Source: an uncultured Pseudoxanthomonas sp. (lineage in GTDB: Bacteria > Pseudomonadota > Gammaproteobacteria > Xanthomonadales > Xanthomonadaceae). From it: a DNA stretch of 64,000 bases. The notes below the pieces were generated by a model. The model was not told the DNA's origin, made no database searches, and worked only from the letters and a program-made list of their open reading frames with translations. The translations under genes and the position numbers were made by a program. The stretch is taken from NCBI GenBank assembly GCA_946886405.1, contig CAMPIO010000008.1, positions 1-64,000 of the forward strand. The letters run 5' to 3'. Below are positions 8,207-17,500 of this stretch, in pieces (the first letter of the stretch is position 1; every line of letters starts with the position of its first letter).

Positions 8207-10228
8207 CTAGATATGTGGAATTCCTAATAGTCGCAAATATTCGTACGTGCCATCGTAGTAGTCGGCGGCCCGCGTTGGGTCATTGACGCTACCCTCAGGG
8301 ATGACGATCACCATGCCTTGCCGGGCTCGCGTCAAGAGAACGCGATAAGCGTTCTTCAAGTACGTACGACGCTCTTGCTTATTGATGCGATTCCAGCGGG
8401 TCCCTTTGAACTCGTGGTGTGACCACGCACCGCCTGTATGTCGCAGGTCCCCATCCCAGACTACGCAGGTCCAATCAAGCTCTAGGCCCTGCACCTGGAA
8501 TTCCGTGGACACGTCCTCTAAGTAGTAGGAGGAACGCACGTCTTCCTTGTCGTCGAGAAACCAGCGCACAGGATCGGTCTTTACTCGAACGTCGATGGCA
8601 TGCGGCTTAAGGCGTTGTGCCTGTGACGAAACCACAATGCCGTAGCGCTCGGTTCCGCGCGCCTGATCACGTAGCCAGTGCTTGGCGCGAGAAAGGTCGC
8701 GCGTAATCCGAATGGGGTAGCGTGACTGCAGATCGAGCAATGTAGCGCGGGCCTCTTCGGTCTCAAGGTCAAGAACCTCCCGGACGAACTTGCTAAGAGA
8801 CTCGGCTCGGAACGAGCGCATAGAGGTGGCGAGATGGAGGGCTGGATTTGGATGTGTGTCAGGGCGGGCAAGCACCTGTTCCAACACGTCACGACTTCCG
8901 TACTCGGATTCGTTGAGTTGTGGCGGTAAGTGCACATCCCATGAAGTAAAGCGAGTCAGTACCGCTTCCAACCACTCTCGGATTCCTGCTTCGCCGGTAT
9001 TTATCTCCTGACCACCGCCTACCAGGCAAATGACGGCAGCCCAATCCTGATGGCGGTCTAAGCAGGAAATAAGGAACGCGGGTTCGGATCTATCAAAGTC
9101 TGGAATACCCTTCTTTCGCGCCATGAACGAAGCGGTCTGTTCCAACGTCCACGCTCGCTGTGCCTCGTCGAACAGAACGACATGCTCCGGTGGAGCTACT
9201 GAATCCTTTAGACAGTCATCCCTGAAGTGGTGAACGTTCTGAATGAATGCCGATACTTCCTGCCGAGCCTTGCCTTTGAGCAAGGTCTCGCCTGCCGCCG
9301 CAGCGCGTTCAACGCTGTCTCTTGCCAGCGCCTCCCGTAGTACAGCGACCAGTGGCCCATTGCCAGACAGGAATACGCTGTAAGTCGCTTCGCCCTTATC
9401 CATATGCCGGGTGGCGACATCTAGACCCACCAGCGTCTTTCCTGCGCCGGGGACGCCCGTGACAAAGCAGATGGCTTTTCGTCCCCGTGTGCGAGCCTGC
9501 TCGATAATCTGGTCAACTGCACGCGACGTCACGGCCAGGTTCTGAGCGCCAGCATCGCTGCGAGAGATGCTATCGACCGAATGGCCGGCATAGAGTGCGC
9601 GGGCGGCTTCGATGATCGATGGCGTGGGTAAATACCGGCCTTGTTCCCAAGCTTGCGCATCGATATCAGAAGCGTCAAAGAAAGACAGGCATTGCTCGAC
9701 CGCAGCGGATAGGTCGCCGCCGCAGGCGCGGACTGGCCGTACAAGACCATCGTCATGCGAAGTTCTTTGGACTTCGATGGATTGCTGCGGGGCCTCGGTC
9801 GCCACCAGTAATGGCGTAATGCTTAGTCCGTGACTGGCTTCATGGAAATGCTTGAGGTCCAGTGCGTAGTCCCACACTTGGTCCAAGGCCGAGGCGGTGA
9901 AGTGCCGCTCGCCGACTTTGAATTCGATGACGAACAGAACATTCCCTGCGATAAGAATTACATCAACGCGTCGGCCCAGCCGGGGAATGGTGTACTCAAA
10001 GTAGAGTTTTTCTGTATCAGCAAGATGGGCCTGCAGTTCCAGCGTCTTTAGTAACCTAATCTGTTCCAGCCAAGCATTCGTCTGATTGTGATCAATGTCG
10101 GCACCGCTATGCCGAACCAGTTCACCGAGGATGTGGTCTGGATCGGTATCAAGGAACTGGCGAAACCCGGCCCCGTACAGCCAGCGGCGTGGCGGAATAG
10201 GCGGATTCGTTGCGCTCGGGTGTTCCAT
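8207..10228 (-). CDS. PD-(D/E)XK nuclease fused to DUF2075 SF1 helicase-like ATPase
   Basis: This 673-residue protein fuses a nuclease-like domain to a DUF2075 helicase-like ATPase. The N-terminal part shows a PD-(D/E)XK pattern: R-R-V-D89 followed by E102-F-K104 and a helix with DQVWDYALDL (about 115-124). The ATPase has Walker A GVPGAGKT (258-265) and Walker B VLFDEAQRAW (351-360). The C-terminal part keeps late SF1 motifs, including QGLELDWTCVVWDGDL and YRVLLTRARQG. Such proteins occur as solitary genes in defence-rich regions, so an anti-phage or DNA-quality role is plausible but not shown. The coding sequence is visibly richer in A and T than its neighbours, a sign of transfer. The start at 10228 has only a weak ribosome site. 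Confidence 0.75.
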   Translation of the reverse strand: MEHPSATNPPIPPRRWLYGAGFRQFLDTDPDHILGELVRHSGADIDHNQTNAWLEQIRLLKTLELQAHLADTEKLYFEYTIPRLGRRVDVILIAGNVLFVIEFKVGERHFTASALDQVWDYALDLKHFHEASHGLSITPLLVATEAPQQSIEVQRTSHDDGLVRPVRACGGDLSAAVEQCLSFFDASDIDAQAWEQGRYLPTPSIIEAARALYAGHSVDSISRSDAGAQNLAVTSRAVDQIIEQARTRGRKAICFVTGVPGAGKTLVGLDVATRHMDKGEATYSVFLSGNGPLVAVLREALARDSVERAAAAGETLLKGKARQEVSAFIQNVHHFRDDCLKDSVAPPEHVVLFDEAQRAWTLEQTASFMARKKGIPDFDRSEPAFLISCLDRHQDWAAVICLVGGGQEINTGEAGIREWLEAVLTRFTSWDVHLPPQLNESEYGSRDVLEQVLARPDTHPNPALHLATSMRSFRAESLSKFVREVLDLETEEARATLLDLQSRYPIRITRDLSRAKHWLRDQARGTERYGIVVSSQAQRLKPHAIDVRVKTDPVRWFLDDKEDVRSSYYLEDVSTEFQVQGLELDWTCVVWDGDLRHTGGAWSHHEFKGTRWNRINKQERRTYLKNAYRVLLTRARQGMVIVIPEGSVNDPTRAADYYDGTYEYLRLLGIPHI

Positions 10229-10392
10229 GCTGTTTGGTTGCGGTTGGATTTGCCAAGGGTATCAGCTCAAGGGCGGCGAACAGATTGGCCGGTCAATGGC
10301 CTCTATCGGTCTTCCATGAAGCGCTGTCGATAGTCGCAACTTTTAAGAAATTCCCAGGGCAGCCTGCAATCAACTGACGACAGGAAGCAATC

Positions 10393-10770
10393 ATGGTGCA
10401 AGATGGCGATTTCTCCGTGTTTGAGTACATGTATCGAGATGCTGGAAACTGGAAGACCTATGGAGTCATGCTGCTGGCTGGATTTGATGAATCAGCAGAA
10501 GCAAGAGTTCTAGAGTCCTTAGATTCGGGAAAGACCTTTGTTGCTGAGCAGGTATCGATTCCTGCGCTTTGTCAGAAGCATTGGAAAGATTGTGGCGATG
10601 GGCCAAGCGACATGGATCATGCATTCCATGAATTTGTGTGTCTGCGCTTGGCCACGATTGACGATCGGGAATCCCTTCGGGTTGAAGCGACTCTTGCGAG
10701 TCTGCTAGAGAGATTTTCTTCCGCGGCTGGCCGCTGGGACGTGCGCCTGTCTCCAAACTGCTTCATCTGA
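10393..10770 (+). CDS. Orphan 125-residue acidic protein, divergent from the nuclease-helicase
   Basis: I do not recognise this protein. It is 125 residues, soluble by appearance and acidic. It starts with a short strand-rich segment (FEYMYRDAGNWKTYGVMLLAG, about residues 10-30) and has a central Cys/His-containing stretch (ALCQKHWKDCGDG) and DHAFHEF. The ATG at 10393 follows AGGAAG. It is transcribed away from the nuclease-helicase across a 164-bp spacer and shares its lower GC content, so the two probably arrived together. It could be a partner, inhibitor or regulator of the helicase, or be unrelated. No catalytic motif is visible. Confidence 0.6.
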   Translation: MVQDGDFSVFEYMYRDAGNWKTYGVMLLAGFDESAEARVLESLDSGKTFVAEQVSIPALCQKHWKDCGDGPSDMDHAFHEFVCLRLATIDDRESLRVEATLASLLERFSSAAGRWDVRLSPNCFI

Positions 10771-10919
10771 GCTTGTGCTACTGGTGTCCTACATCTGCCC
10801 GAAAATAAGCCGCAGCGTGAACGGACCCACCGATGCCTCGGGCACGAGTACGCCGCACCTCACAGGCTCGAGCCAGCCACACTTCATTCAGTAGCCAATT
10901 CGATTCGCAAGGTGGCGAT

Positions 10920-10937
10920 GGCGGGCCAAGGCCCGCC
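10920..10937. repeat. REP-like palindrome upstream of the DUF3817 gene
   Basis: GGCGGGCC-AA-GGCCCGCC is followed by CTACG. A near-identical element stands at 11359-11376, after the next gene, so the pair brackets the DUF3817 gene. This type is common in xanthomonad intergenic regions. The rest of 10771-11029 shows nothing else I can name. Confidence 0.6.
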
Positions 10938-11029
10938 CTACGTATCTTCGGTTCGAGACGCTAAAATCCGCGAGCCAGCGAGCGCCGCAGCCGCCATCGC
11001 ACCCGGCAAGCCCTCACTGGAGTTCCTGC

Positions 11030-11347
11030 ATGTCCCGTCCCCTCGCGCCCGCCGGGCGCCTGTTCGCTGTCGCCGCGCTCATCGAAGGCTTCACCTGGGC
11101 CGGTCTGCTGATCGGCATGTGGCTCAAGTACGGGCCGGTGGCCAACGAACTGGGCGTGAAGATCTTCGGGCCGTTGCATGGCGGCGCCTTCCTGTTCTAC
11201 GTCGTCGCCACCGTAGTGTCGGCCCTGCGCCTGCGCTGGCCGTGGTGGGCCACGCTGCTGGCCCTGATAGCCGCCGTGCCGCCGCTGGTGACCGTGCCGC
11301 TGGAGATGTGGTTCCGCCGGATCGGGTTGCTCAGCGCGCGCGGTTGA
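11030..11347 (+). CDS. DUF3817 small integral membrane protein
   Basis: This 105-residue protein has three hydrophobic segments (about residues 10-32, 46-66 and 72-92), consistent with DUF3817, a widespread inner-membrane family of unknown function. The first segment carries the family-like pattern LFAVAALIEGFTWAGLLIGMWLKY, and the middle holds GPLHGGAFLFYVV, which matches the conserved GxxHG motif of the family. The ATG at 11030 follows GGAGTTCCTGC. The gene is bracketed by two near-identical REP-like palindromes. I cannot assign a role. Confidence 0.8.
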   Translation: MSRPLAPAGRLFAVAALIEGFTWAGLLIGMWLKYGPVANELGVKIFGPLHGGAFLFYVVATVVSALRLRWPWWATLLALIAAVPPLVTVPLEMWFRRIGLLSARG

Positions 11348-11358
11348 TGTTGCGAGGC

Positions 11359-11376
11359 GGCGGGCCGGGGCCCGCC
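11359..11376. repeat. REP-like palindrome downstream of the DUF3817 gene
   Basis: GGCGGGCC-GG-GGCCCGCC followed by CTACGG is the second copy of the element seen at 10920-10937, in the same orientation. It may stabilise the 3' end of the DUF3817 message. Confidence 0.6.
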
Positions 11377-11436
11377 CTACGGCGTGACGGACTGTCCTTC
11401 GCATAGACTGCGGCGCTCGCCCTCTCGCTGTCGCCC

Positions 11437-12399
11437 ATGAGTCCCCATTCCCGCCTGTCCGAGTTGCGCCTGCTGCTGGGTATCGAGCGCAACACCACCC
11501 GCCACGGCGAGAAGTGGATCTCCGGCCTCGGCGCGTTGCTGGGCATCATGGCGGTGTACGGACTGACCCGTTGGACGTTCCCCGAACACGCCGCCGGCGC
11601 CGTCGGTGGCGCGCTGATGGTCACCTCGATGGGCGCGTCCGCCGTGCTGCTTTTCGCCGTGCCACAGGGCGCGCTGTCGCAGCCGTGGGCCGTGGTGGGT
11701 GGACACTTGCTGTCTGCCGCCATCGGCGTGAGCTGCCAGAAACTGTTCCCCGGCCATGCATGGACCGCGGCGCTCGCCGTCGGCTTGGCCGTGCTGGGCA
11801 TGTACTACCTGCGCTGCATCCACCCGCCCGGCGGCGCCACGGCCCTGGCCGCGGTGATCGGCGGCGCGGACGTGCATGTGCTCGGCTACCACTACGTGCT
11901 GATGCCGATCCTGATCAACGTCGTGGCGATCCTGGTGATGGCCATCGCCTTCAACGCCCTGTTTCCGTGGCGCCGCTACCCGGCGCACCTGCATCGTCGT
12001 CGCGAAGCCTCGCGCATCACCCAACCCGCGCAGCGCCAGTTCGAATTGACCCAGGAAGATTTTTCCGCGGCGATGGAGCAACTCAACTCCTACGTCGACA
12101 TCACCACCGAGAACCTCACCGAACTGCTGGAACTCGCCAAGCAGCACGCCGAGCGCAACATCACCCATCCCGATGCGATCGTGCGCGGTCGCTTCTACAG
12201 CAACGGCAAACTCGGCCGCCTGTGGAGCGTGCGGCATGTGCTGGAATGCGAAGGTCCGGCGTTGCAGTACCACGTCGTCGCCGGTGAGCAGACCGGCAGC
12301 ACGGGCGCGTCCAGCATCGATGCATTCCGGCAGTGGGCGCGCTTCGAGGTGGTGTTGCAGGAGAATGGGCGGTGGGTCAAGGCAGACGAGAAGGAATAG
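11437..12399 (+). CDS. HPP family integral membrane protein
   Basis: This 320-residue protein has an N-terminal membrane half (four or five segments between about residues 30 and 180) with the family signature CIHPPGGATALAAVIGG. HPP proteins are inner-membrane proteins; a plant plastid member transports nitrite, while bacterial members are uncharacterised. The cytosolic C-terminal half (about 190-320) contains DFSAAMEQLNSYVDITTENLTELL and FYSNGKLGRLWSVRHV, an extension seen in proteobacterial HPP proteins. The stop is only six bases before the kptA start, so the two genes are probably cotranscribed. The transported substrate is unknown. Confidence 0.85.
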   Translation: MSPHSRLSELRLLLGIERNTTRHGEKWISGLGALLGIMAVYGLTRWTFPEHAAGAVGGALMVTSMGASAVLLFAVPQGALSQPWAVVGGHLLSAAIGVSCQKLFPGHAWTAALAVGLAVLGMYYLRCIHPPGGATALAAVIGGADVHVLGYHYVLMPILINVVAILVMAIAFNALFPWRRYPAHLHRRREASRITQPAQRQFELTQEDFSAAMEQLNSYVDITTENLTELLELAKQHAERNITHPDAIVRGRFYSNGKLGRLWSVRHVLECEGPALQYHVVAGEQTGSTGASSIDAFRQWARFEVVLQENGRWVKADEKE

Positions 12400-12405
12400 G
12401 CGCGA

Positions 12406-12942
12406 ATGAAAGACCGATTGGTGAGCACCAGCAAGTTCCTGAGCTTGGTCCTGCGGCACGAACCCGAGAAGATCGGGCTTCAGCTCGATCCTCAGGGCTG
12501 GGTATCCATCAATGAATTGCTGTCGAAGGCAACGGGAAAACTGCCGTTGACGGTGGAGCTGCTTCACGAGGTCGTGCGGACGAGTGACAAGCAACGCTTC
12601 GCGATCAGTGAGGACGGCACCCGCATCCGCGCGAATCAGGGGCATTCCGTGCCAGTCGAACTTGGGCTTGCGCAACAGGCGCCGCCCGAGCAGCTGTACC
12701 ACGGCACCGCGACGCGCTTCCTCGACTCGATTCGCACGGAAGGCCTGCTACGTGGTGACCGCCATCACGTGCATCTGTCCGCTGATGCCGATACCGCAGT
12801 GAAGGTGGGGACGCGGCATGGTCAGCCCGTCGTCCTGATCGTCGATGCCGGCGACATGCACCGTGCGGGGCATGTCTTCTTCAGATCGGACAACGGGGTG
12901 TGGCTGGTCGAGCATGTGCCGCCCGCCTTCCTGGCGAACTGA
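12406..12942 (+). CDS. kptA: RNA 2'-phosphotransferase, Tpt1/KptA family
   Basis: This 178-residue protein is a full-length KptA, which moves a 2'-phosphate from RNA to NAD+, giving ADP-ribose cyclic phosphate. The N-terminal winged-helix part carries [17 protein letters not shown]. The catalytic ADP-ribosyltransferase-like part has the motifs RANQGHS (about residues 77-83), [15 protein letters not shown] and VKVGTRHG, which hold the conserved Arg-His-Arg-Arg residues. Bacteria lack the tRNA-splicing pathway that needs this activity in yeast, so the natural substrate here is unknown. It lies six bases after the HPP gene and converges on the HipA-like kinase gene. Confidence 0.93.
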   Translation: MKDRLVSTSKFLSLVLRHEPEKIGLQLDPQGWVSINELLSKATGKLPLTVELLHEVVRTSDKQRFAISEDGTRIRANQGHSVPVELGLAQQAPPEQLYHGTATRFLDSIRTEGLLRGDRHHVHLSADADTAVKVGTRHGQPVVLIVDAGDMHRAGHVFFRSDNGVWLVEHVPPAFLAN

Positions 12943-12978
12943 CTCCGCTCACCCACATCTCCGGGCCTGCGCGGTGGG

Positions 12979-14379
12979 CTAGGCGAACGGGCGCGAGAAA
13001 TTTCCGACCGCATCGATGTTGGCGCGCGCGAGCGTGCGCAGCTCATCCGATCCAATCAGGTCGCTGTCTGCCACGCGCTGCCAGAAGACGATGGCGGCGT
13101 CCGCCGCCCAGCGGATGTGGCCGACCTGTCCGGTGCGATCAGGGGCGGCCAGTCGTACGGTCTCCAGGGGGCGCACGGCGCCGGTGCGTGAGGGCGCCAA
13201 GGCCATCGGCAACATGTCGTAAGCCGGTGCCAGCGCGAGCGGGCGCTCGTCGGCGAGATGGAACGCCAGATTGCCGGCATGCATGTCGCTGTTGTCGATG
13301 AAGCGCCCGAACCAGTGCAGGCGTGCCATCCGTACGGCATCCTCCGGTGTGATCCAGCCATCGGCCTCCAACATCGCGCCGAACCGTCCCCAGTCGCGCG
13401 CGCCATCGCCGTAGAACGCGGCATCCAGCGCCTGCAGGGAAACGAAACCGTGGCGCCCGAGTGCGTCGGCAGACCGGTCGAAGCGATGGACCTCCAGGAA
13501 GGTGTAGCCATCGGCGTGCAGACAGTGCGATGTCGATGCAGGCAGCCCCGCCTCATGCAAGGTCGTGGCCGCCAGGTGTTCGCACACCAGCAGGTCGGCC
13601 CACCGGCGAACGGCCTGGCCTTCGTCCGGAACGGCGAACTTCACCAGCGCGACGTAACGCCCGCCGTCCTCATGCTGGACGGTGGCGGTGAACTTCGGCT
13701 GCTCGCCGCCAGGCGACGAGCCGATGTCCTCGCCCGCCAGTGCGGCACGCGCCCACGCCGGGTACTGTCGTGCGCGATCGGTGAAGGCAACGACATCGAT
13801 CGGTGCGTCGCGTTCGGCCATCGCGATCGTCAGCGCTTCCTGGCCCAGGATCAGGTCGCCGATGCCGGTGCCGCCGGTACGCGTGATCGCCAGTAATGTG
13901 TCGCGGACCTGCCACCGGATGAGGTCGTCCGGTACACCCAGCGTGCGTCCCTGGTGGTGCGCCAGCATGCGCCCAAGAAACCCTTGCGGGCGCAGGTCGT
14001 CGAGGAACCACGGCAGCCCAGGATGGAAGCCGGCGACGCGGTCGACAGGGCGCGCCAACAAGGGTCGCTCACCCGAGGTGTCGAAGTAGAAACGGTCTCC
14101 CCGCAGCGCATGCAGCGTACCGAGTTCCTCCAACGTCGCATCCGGACGCATCCGCCACAGCGGCCAGGTGTCGCCGGCATCGGTGCGCATCCGTGCCACG
14201 TAGGCGGTGGCGCGGGCTTTACCGATCCGCAGCACCGCAGGTCCGGCTTCGGCGACCAGCACGGCCAACATGGGGCGGTTCACGCCCAGCGATTGAGCCA
14301 GCTGGGCCGCTGGCACGGGGTCGCCACTCGCCAGCAGCGTCAGCAGGTCGGTCACGGTGGCAGTGCGTGCACGCGCCAT
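12979..14379 (-). CDS. HipA-like serine kinase with fused N-terminal HTH (YjjJ/HipH type)
   Basis: This 466-residue protein resembles E. coli YjjJ (HipH), a HipA-fold kinase with its own DNA-binding head instead of a separate HipB. The N-terminal helix-turn-helix lies at about residues 8-50 (PAAQLAQSLGVNRPMLAVLV). The kinase part has a glycine-rich loop SSPGGEQPKF (221-230), the ATP lysine in VKF (K247), the catalytic loop NSDMHAGN (363-370, D365) and APAYD (384-388) for metal binding. There is no neighbouring hipB. Two identical 13-bp repeats flank the promoter region. All kinase motifs look intact. The target, in HipA an aminoacyl-tRNA synthetase, is not known for this branch. Confidence 0.85.
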   Translation of the reverse strand: MARARTATVTDLLTLLASGDPVPAAQLAQSLGVNRPMLAVLVAEAGPAVLRIGKARATAYVARMRTDAGDTWPLWRMRPDATLEELGTLHALRGDRFYFDTSGERPLLARPVDRVAGFHPGLPWFLDDLRPQGFLGRMLAHHQGRTLGVPDDLIRWQVRDTLLAITRTGGTGIGDLILGQEALTIAMAERDAPIDVVAFTDRARQYPAWARAALAGEDIGSSPGGEQPKFTATVQHEDGGRYVALVKFAVPDEGQAVRRWADLLVCEHLAATTLHEAGLPASTSHCLHADGYTFLEVHRFDRSADALGRHGFVSLQALDAAFYGDGARDWGRFGAMLEADGWITPEDAVRMARLHWFGRFIDNSDMHAGNLAFHLADERPLALAPAYDMLPMALAPSRTGAVRPLETVRLAAPDRTGQVGHIRWAADAAIVFWQRVADSDLIGSDELRTLARANIDAVGNFSRPFA

Positions 14380-14391
14380 GGGATCACCTGA

Positions 14392-14491
14392 TTCTTACGA
14401 TTCTCAGACGATACCCGAACTAAGCAATCCAGTAAACAACTGATATATATAGGTTATAGCGGGAAGGCCCTCGCTCATTTCTTACGATTCT
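14392..14491 (-). promoter_or_regulatory. HipH-like gene promoter region with two 13-bp direct repeats
   Basis: TTCTTACGATTCT occurs at 14392-14404 and again at 14479-14491, 87 bases apart. Both lie upstream of the kinase start at 14379, and AT-rich -10 candidates (TATAAC and TATATAT on the minus strand, 14442-14458) lie between them. The near copy overlaps the leader just before AGGTGAT and the start codon. This layout fits autorepression by looping through the fused HTH. Confidence 0.5.
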
Positions 14492-14513
14492 TGACCGATT
14501 TCCTAGGGGCGAC

Positions 14514-17500
14514 CTACCAAGTCGCCTCCAACTGGCTGAAGGGGTGGGCGATCCGCAGACCCTGATCGTCGAAGTCGGTCACCGCCTTTCCATCCACCAT
14601 CACCTGCGACGGCTTCGTACGGTTCGGCCAGCTGACCTTCAACGCCACGTCCTTGCGCAGGCCCGGGCCGAGCGTGACGTGCAGGGTCTGGCCCTGCTGG
14701 CGGGCGGTCATCGCCAGCGTGCCGTAGGCCGTCGGCAGGCCGTCCACGCGCAGGCCGTCGTCGGCGACCCAGGCGGGCGGCGTGCCGGGCAGCAGCGACA
14801 GCGCCGTGTCGCCTTCATGCATCAACATGCCGAAGATCGCGCGTGCGTATTCCGAACCGATCCAGGTGTGCGGCATGTCGCCCAGATAGATCGCGTGGCG
14901 CGCGTCCGAATACACCACCTCCGCCAGCACCTGCCACGGCCCGGGGCGACGATGGCCGAGGAAACGCATCAGCAGTTCATGCGCTTCCTGCGGCCGGTTG
15001 AGATGCACGTAGGTCAGCACGTTGCGGATCTCGTACGGCGTGTACGCGTACAGCGCGCCAGGCACGTCGCGCTTGCGTACGTCGTCCAGGTAGCGGTCGA
15101 AGGTGGTCTTCAGCGCATCGGCCGGCATCACGTCCTGCTGCCCGGCCGGATCCAGACCGATCGACAGGCTGGTGGGATCGCTGCCGCCCATGTCGGCGTC
15201 GGCGGGCACGGTGTCGATACCCTTCCACGTCATCGTCGCGCGAATCGAGGCCGCCATCGATGCGCGCAGCGCCGCGTACTGTTCGCGCGCCCAGGCGGCG
15301 GTCTTCGCATCGCCCCACTGCTCGGCCAGCCACGCGCCGTCATGCCAGCCCTTCAGCGCCCAGTAGTCGTCCCAGTAGCTATGCGTGGGCACCGGGTAGC
15401 CCTCGTGGCTGATCGACGGCGCCAGGATGCCGTGGAAGCGCTCCGGTGACGGCTGGTCGGCGAGGTAGCCCGGCACCATCGTGCGCTCGCGCAGTTCCTG
15501 CATGAAGTTCATCGCGCGCGTCACCTTGTCCTGGTAGTCGCGCACGCTGCGCGCACCGCCGTCGAGGCGCGCCAGTTCGGCGACCAGCCAGATGAACTGC
15601 CCTTGGCTGTCGTATTCGATGTCGGAACCGAAGCCGGTATTGACCGACCCGTCGTCGTTGAGGATCGGCGACACCAGGCCGTTTTCGTGCACCGCATGGC
15701 CGGCGTACCACTGCAGGTAATCGCGCGCGGTCTTCGGCATGCCCATGCGTACCAGCGTCGCGGCGGTAGCGGCGCCGTCGCGGATGAAGGAGCGGTTGTA
15801 GTTGCGCGGCCCCGGCTGCATCGCGTGGCCGCTCTGGTTGATCAGCATGTACGCCGCCTGCGCGCGCAACATGTCGACCAGCGAGGCATCCGGCAGCGAC
15901 AGGCCGATGCGGCCCAGGCGCGCCTGCCACTGCGCGGCTACCTCGTCGGCGCGCGCATCGAAGGCGCCTTCGCCGGTGAGGCCTTTCAAGTCGATCGCCG
16001 GTGCGGCCGGCAAGGGCTTGGCGGGATCGATGCGTGCATCGCCGAGGGCGAACGCGATCACGATGTCCTGTGTTGCCCCGGGCGCGAGCGCCACGTCGTA
16101 ACCGAGCTGCCCGGCCGCCAGTCCCGTGTCGTCGTGCACCTGGTGTGTACCGGGCAGTGCGTCGGTCATCAGCAGGGCAGTGATTTCGCCTTCGCCATGC
16201 GCACCGAAGGCCGACGCAGACGCGCGAGCCACCGGCGTCAGCGACTGGAACAGCGTGCGCCCGTTGACCGCGACCTGCGCGGCGTCGCCGGTGCCGACGG
16301 CGATCTCGCGGATCGGCGACGGCCCGCCGTTCTGCCACGGCGGACTGACCTGCATCGGCCGTGTCAGCAGGTTGAAGCTGCCGGCGACCGACGTGGTGCC
16401 GGTGTTGCGCAGGCGGTAGCGCACCAGCGTGACCGGTGCGCCGCGCTGCTCGAGGGCGATCGCGGCGGTGGTCAGTTCCAGGCCGGGTTGCGGCGACCAC
16501 TGCACGGTGGGCATCGGCATCCAGCCGTCGCGCAGCGCATGGGTGATCGGCGTGTCGGTATTCGCCGCGCTCGCACGACCGCTGGCATCGCGCCACACCG
16601 GCTGCACCAGCGGCGCACCCTTGAAGGCTTCGACATGGCCGAACTCGTCGAGCACCGACTTCTGCCGGCCCGCAGGAATGCCGACGGCCGTCCAGTACAC
16701 CTGCTGCTGGTGCAGCGATGACGGGAACAGTGCACGGTGTTCGCGCGAGGCCGCGAGTTCGTAGCGCTTCATCGCCGTCATCACCCGCTTCGGCCCGATC
16801 AGGCGCAGGCGCTGCAGCATCGGGATCTGCGTGCCTTCGCCGCGCACGCTCAGGCGCAGTGCGGACAGCGTGCGGGCCTGGCGGTCGGCGAGGAATGCGG
16901 TGTCGCCGAAGGCGCGCGGCTCTTCCGCCATCACGATCCAGCGGTCGGAACCGGCTTCGCGGCCTTCCAGCCGGGCGGCGAGCGGCGTGTCCTTCCATGC
17001 CACCTCCAGGCCAGCCAACGACAGCGGTTTGGGCAGGTCGATCTGCAGTTGCCGCATGCCGTCGGCGGCGGGTTCCGCCTTCATCGCATGCGCCTCACCG
17101 GCGTCGGACCACAACGCGGCGGGATCACCGGACACGCCGGTGATGCGGGGCGTTTCGCCACCTGCATACGGCTGGAACTCGAACACTGACACGCCCCAGT
17201 CCGCCGAGCGGTCCGGTGCGGCCAGTCGCAGGTAGCGCGCCTGCACGGTGGGGAACACGTCGTACGCGATGCCGCCCACGCCATCGCGCGTCTCGAACGC
17301 AGTGCGCCAATGCTCGCCGTCATCGGAGGCCTGGATGGAGTACGCGCGCGCGCCGCCCCATTCCCAATGCAGTTCCACCGCGCCGACGTCGACGCGCTTG
17401 CCGAAATCCACCTGGTACCAGTGCCCGGGCGAGAACGCGCCGCCCCACTTGGTCGCCGGATCGCCATCGATGCCCTTCGGCGGTGCCATCTCCACGGTGG

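Noticed and set aside
8078..8227. Possible 49-residue plus-strand protein (MRSPRNYSVF...DMWNS) converging on the nuclease-helicase gene
   Set aside because: It has no good ribosome site, no recognisable motif and overlaps the end of a convincing gene. It is kept here as a weak candidate only.
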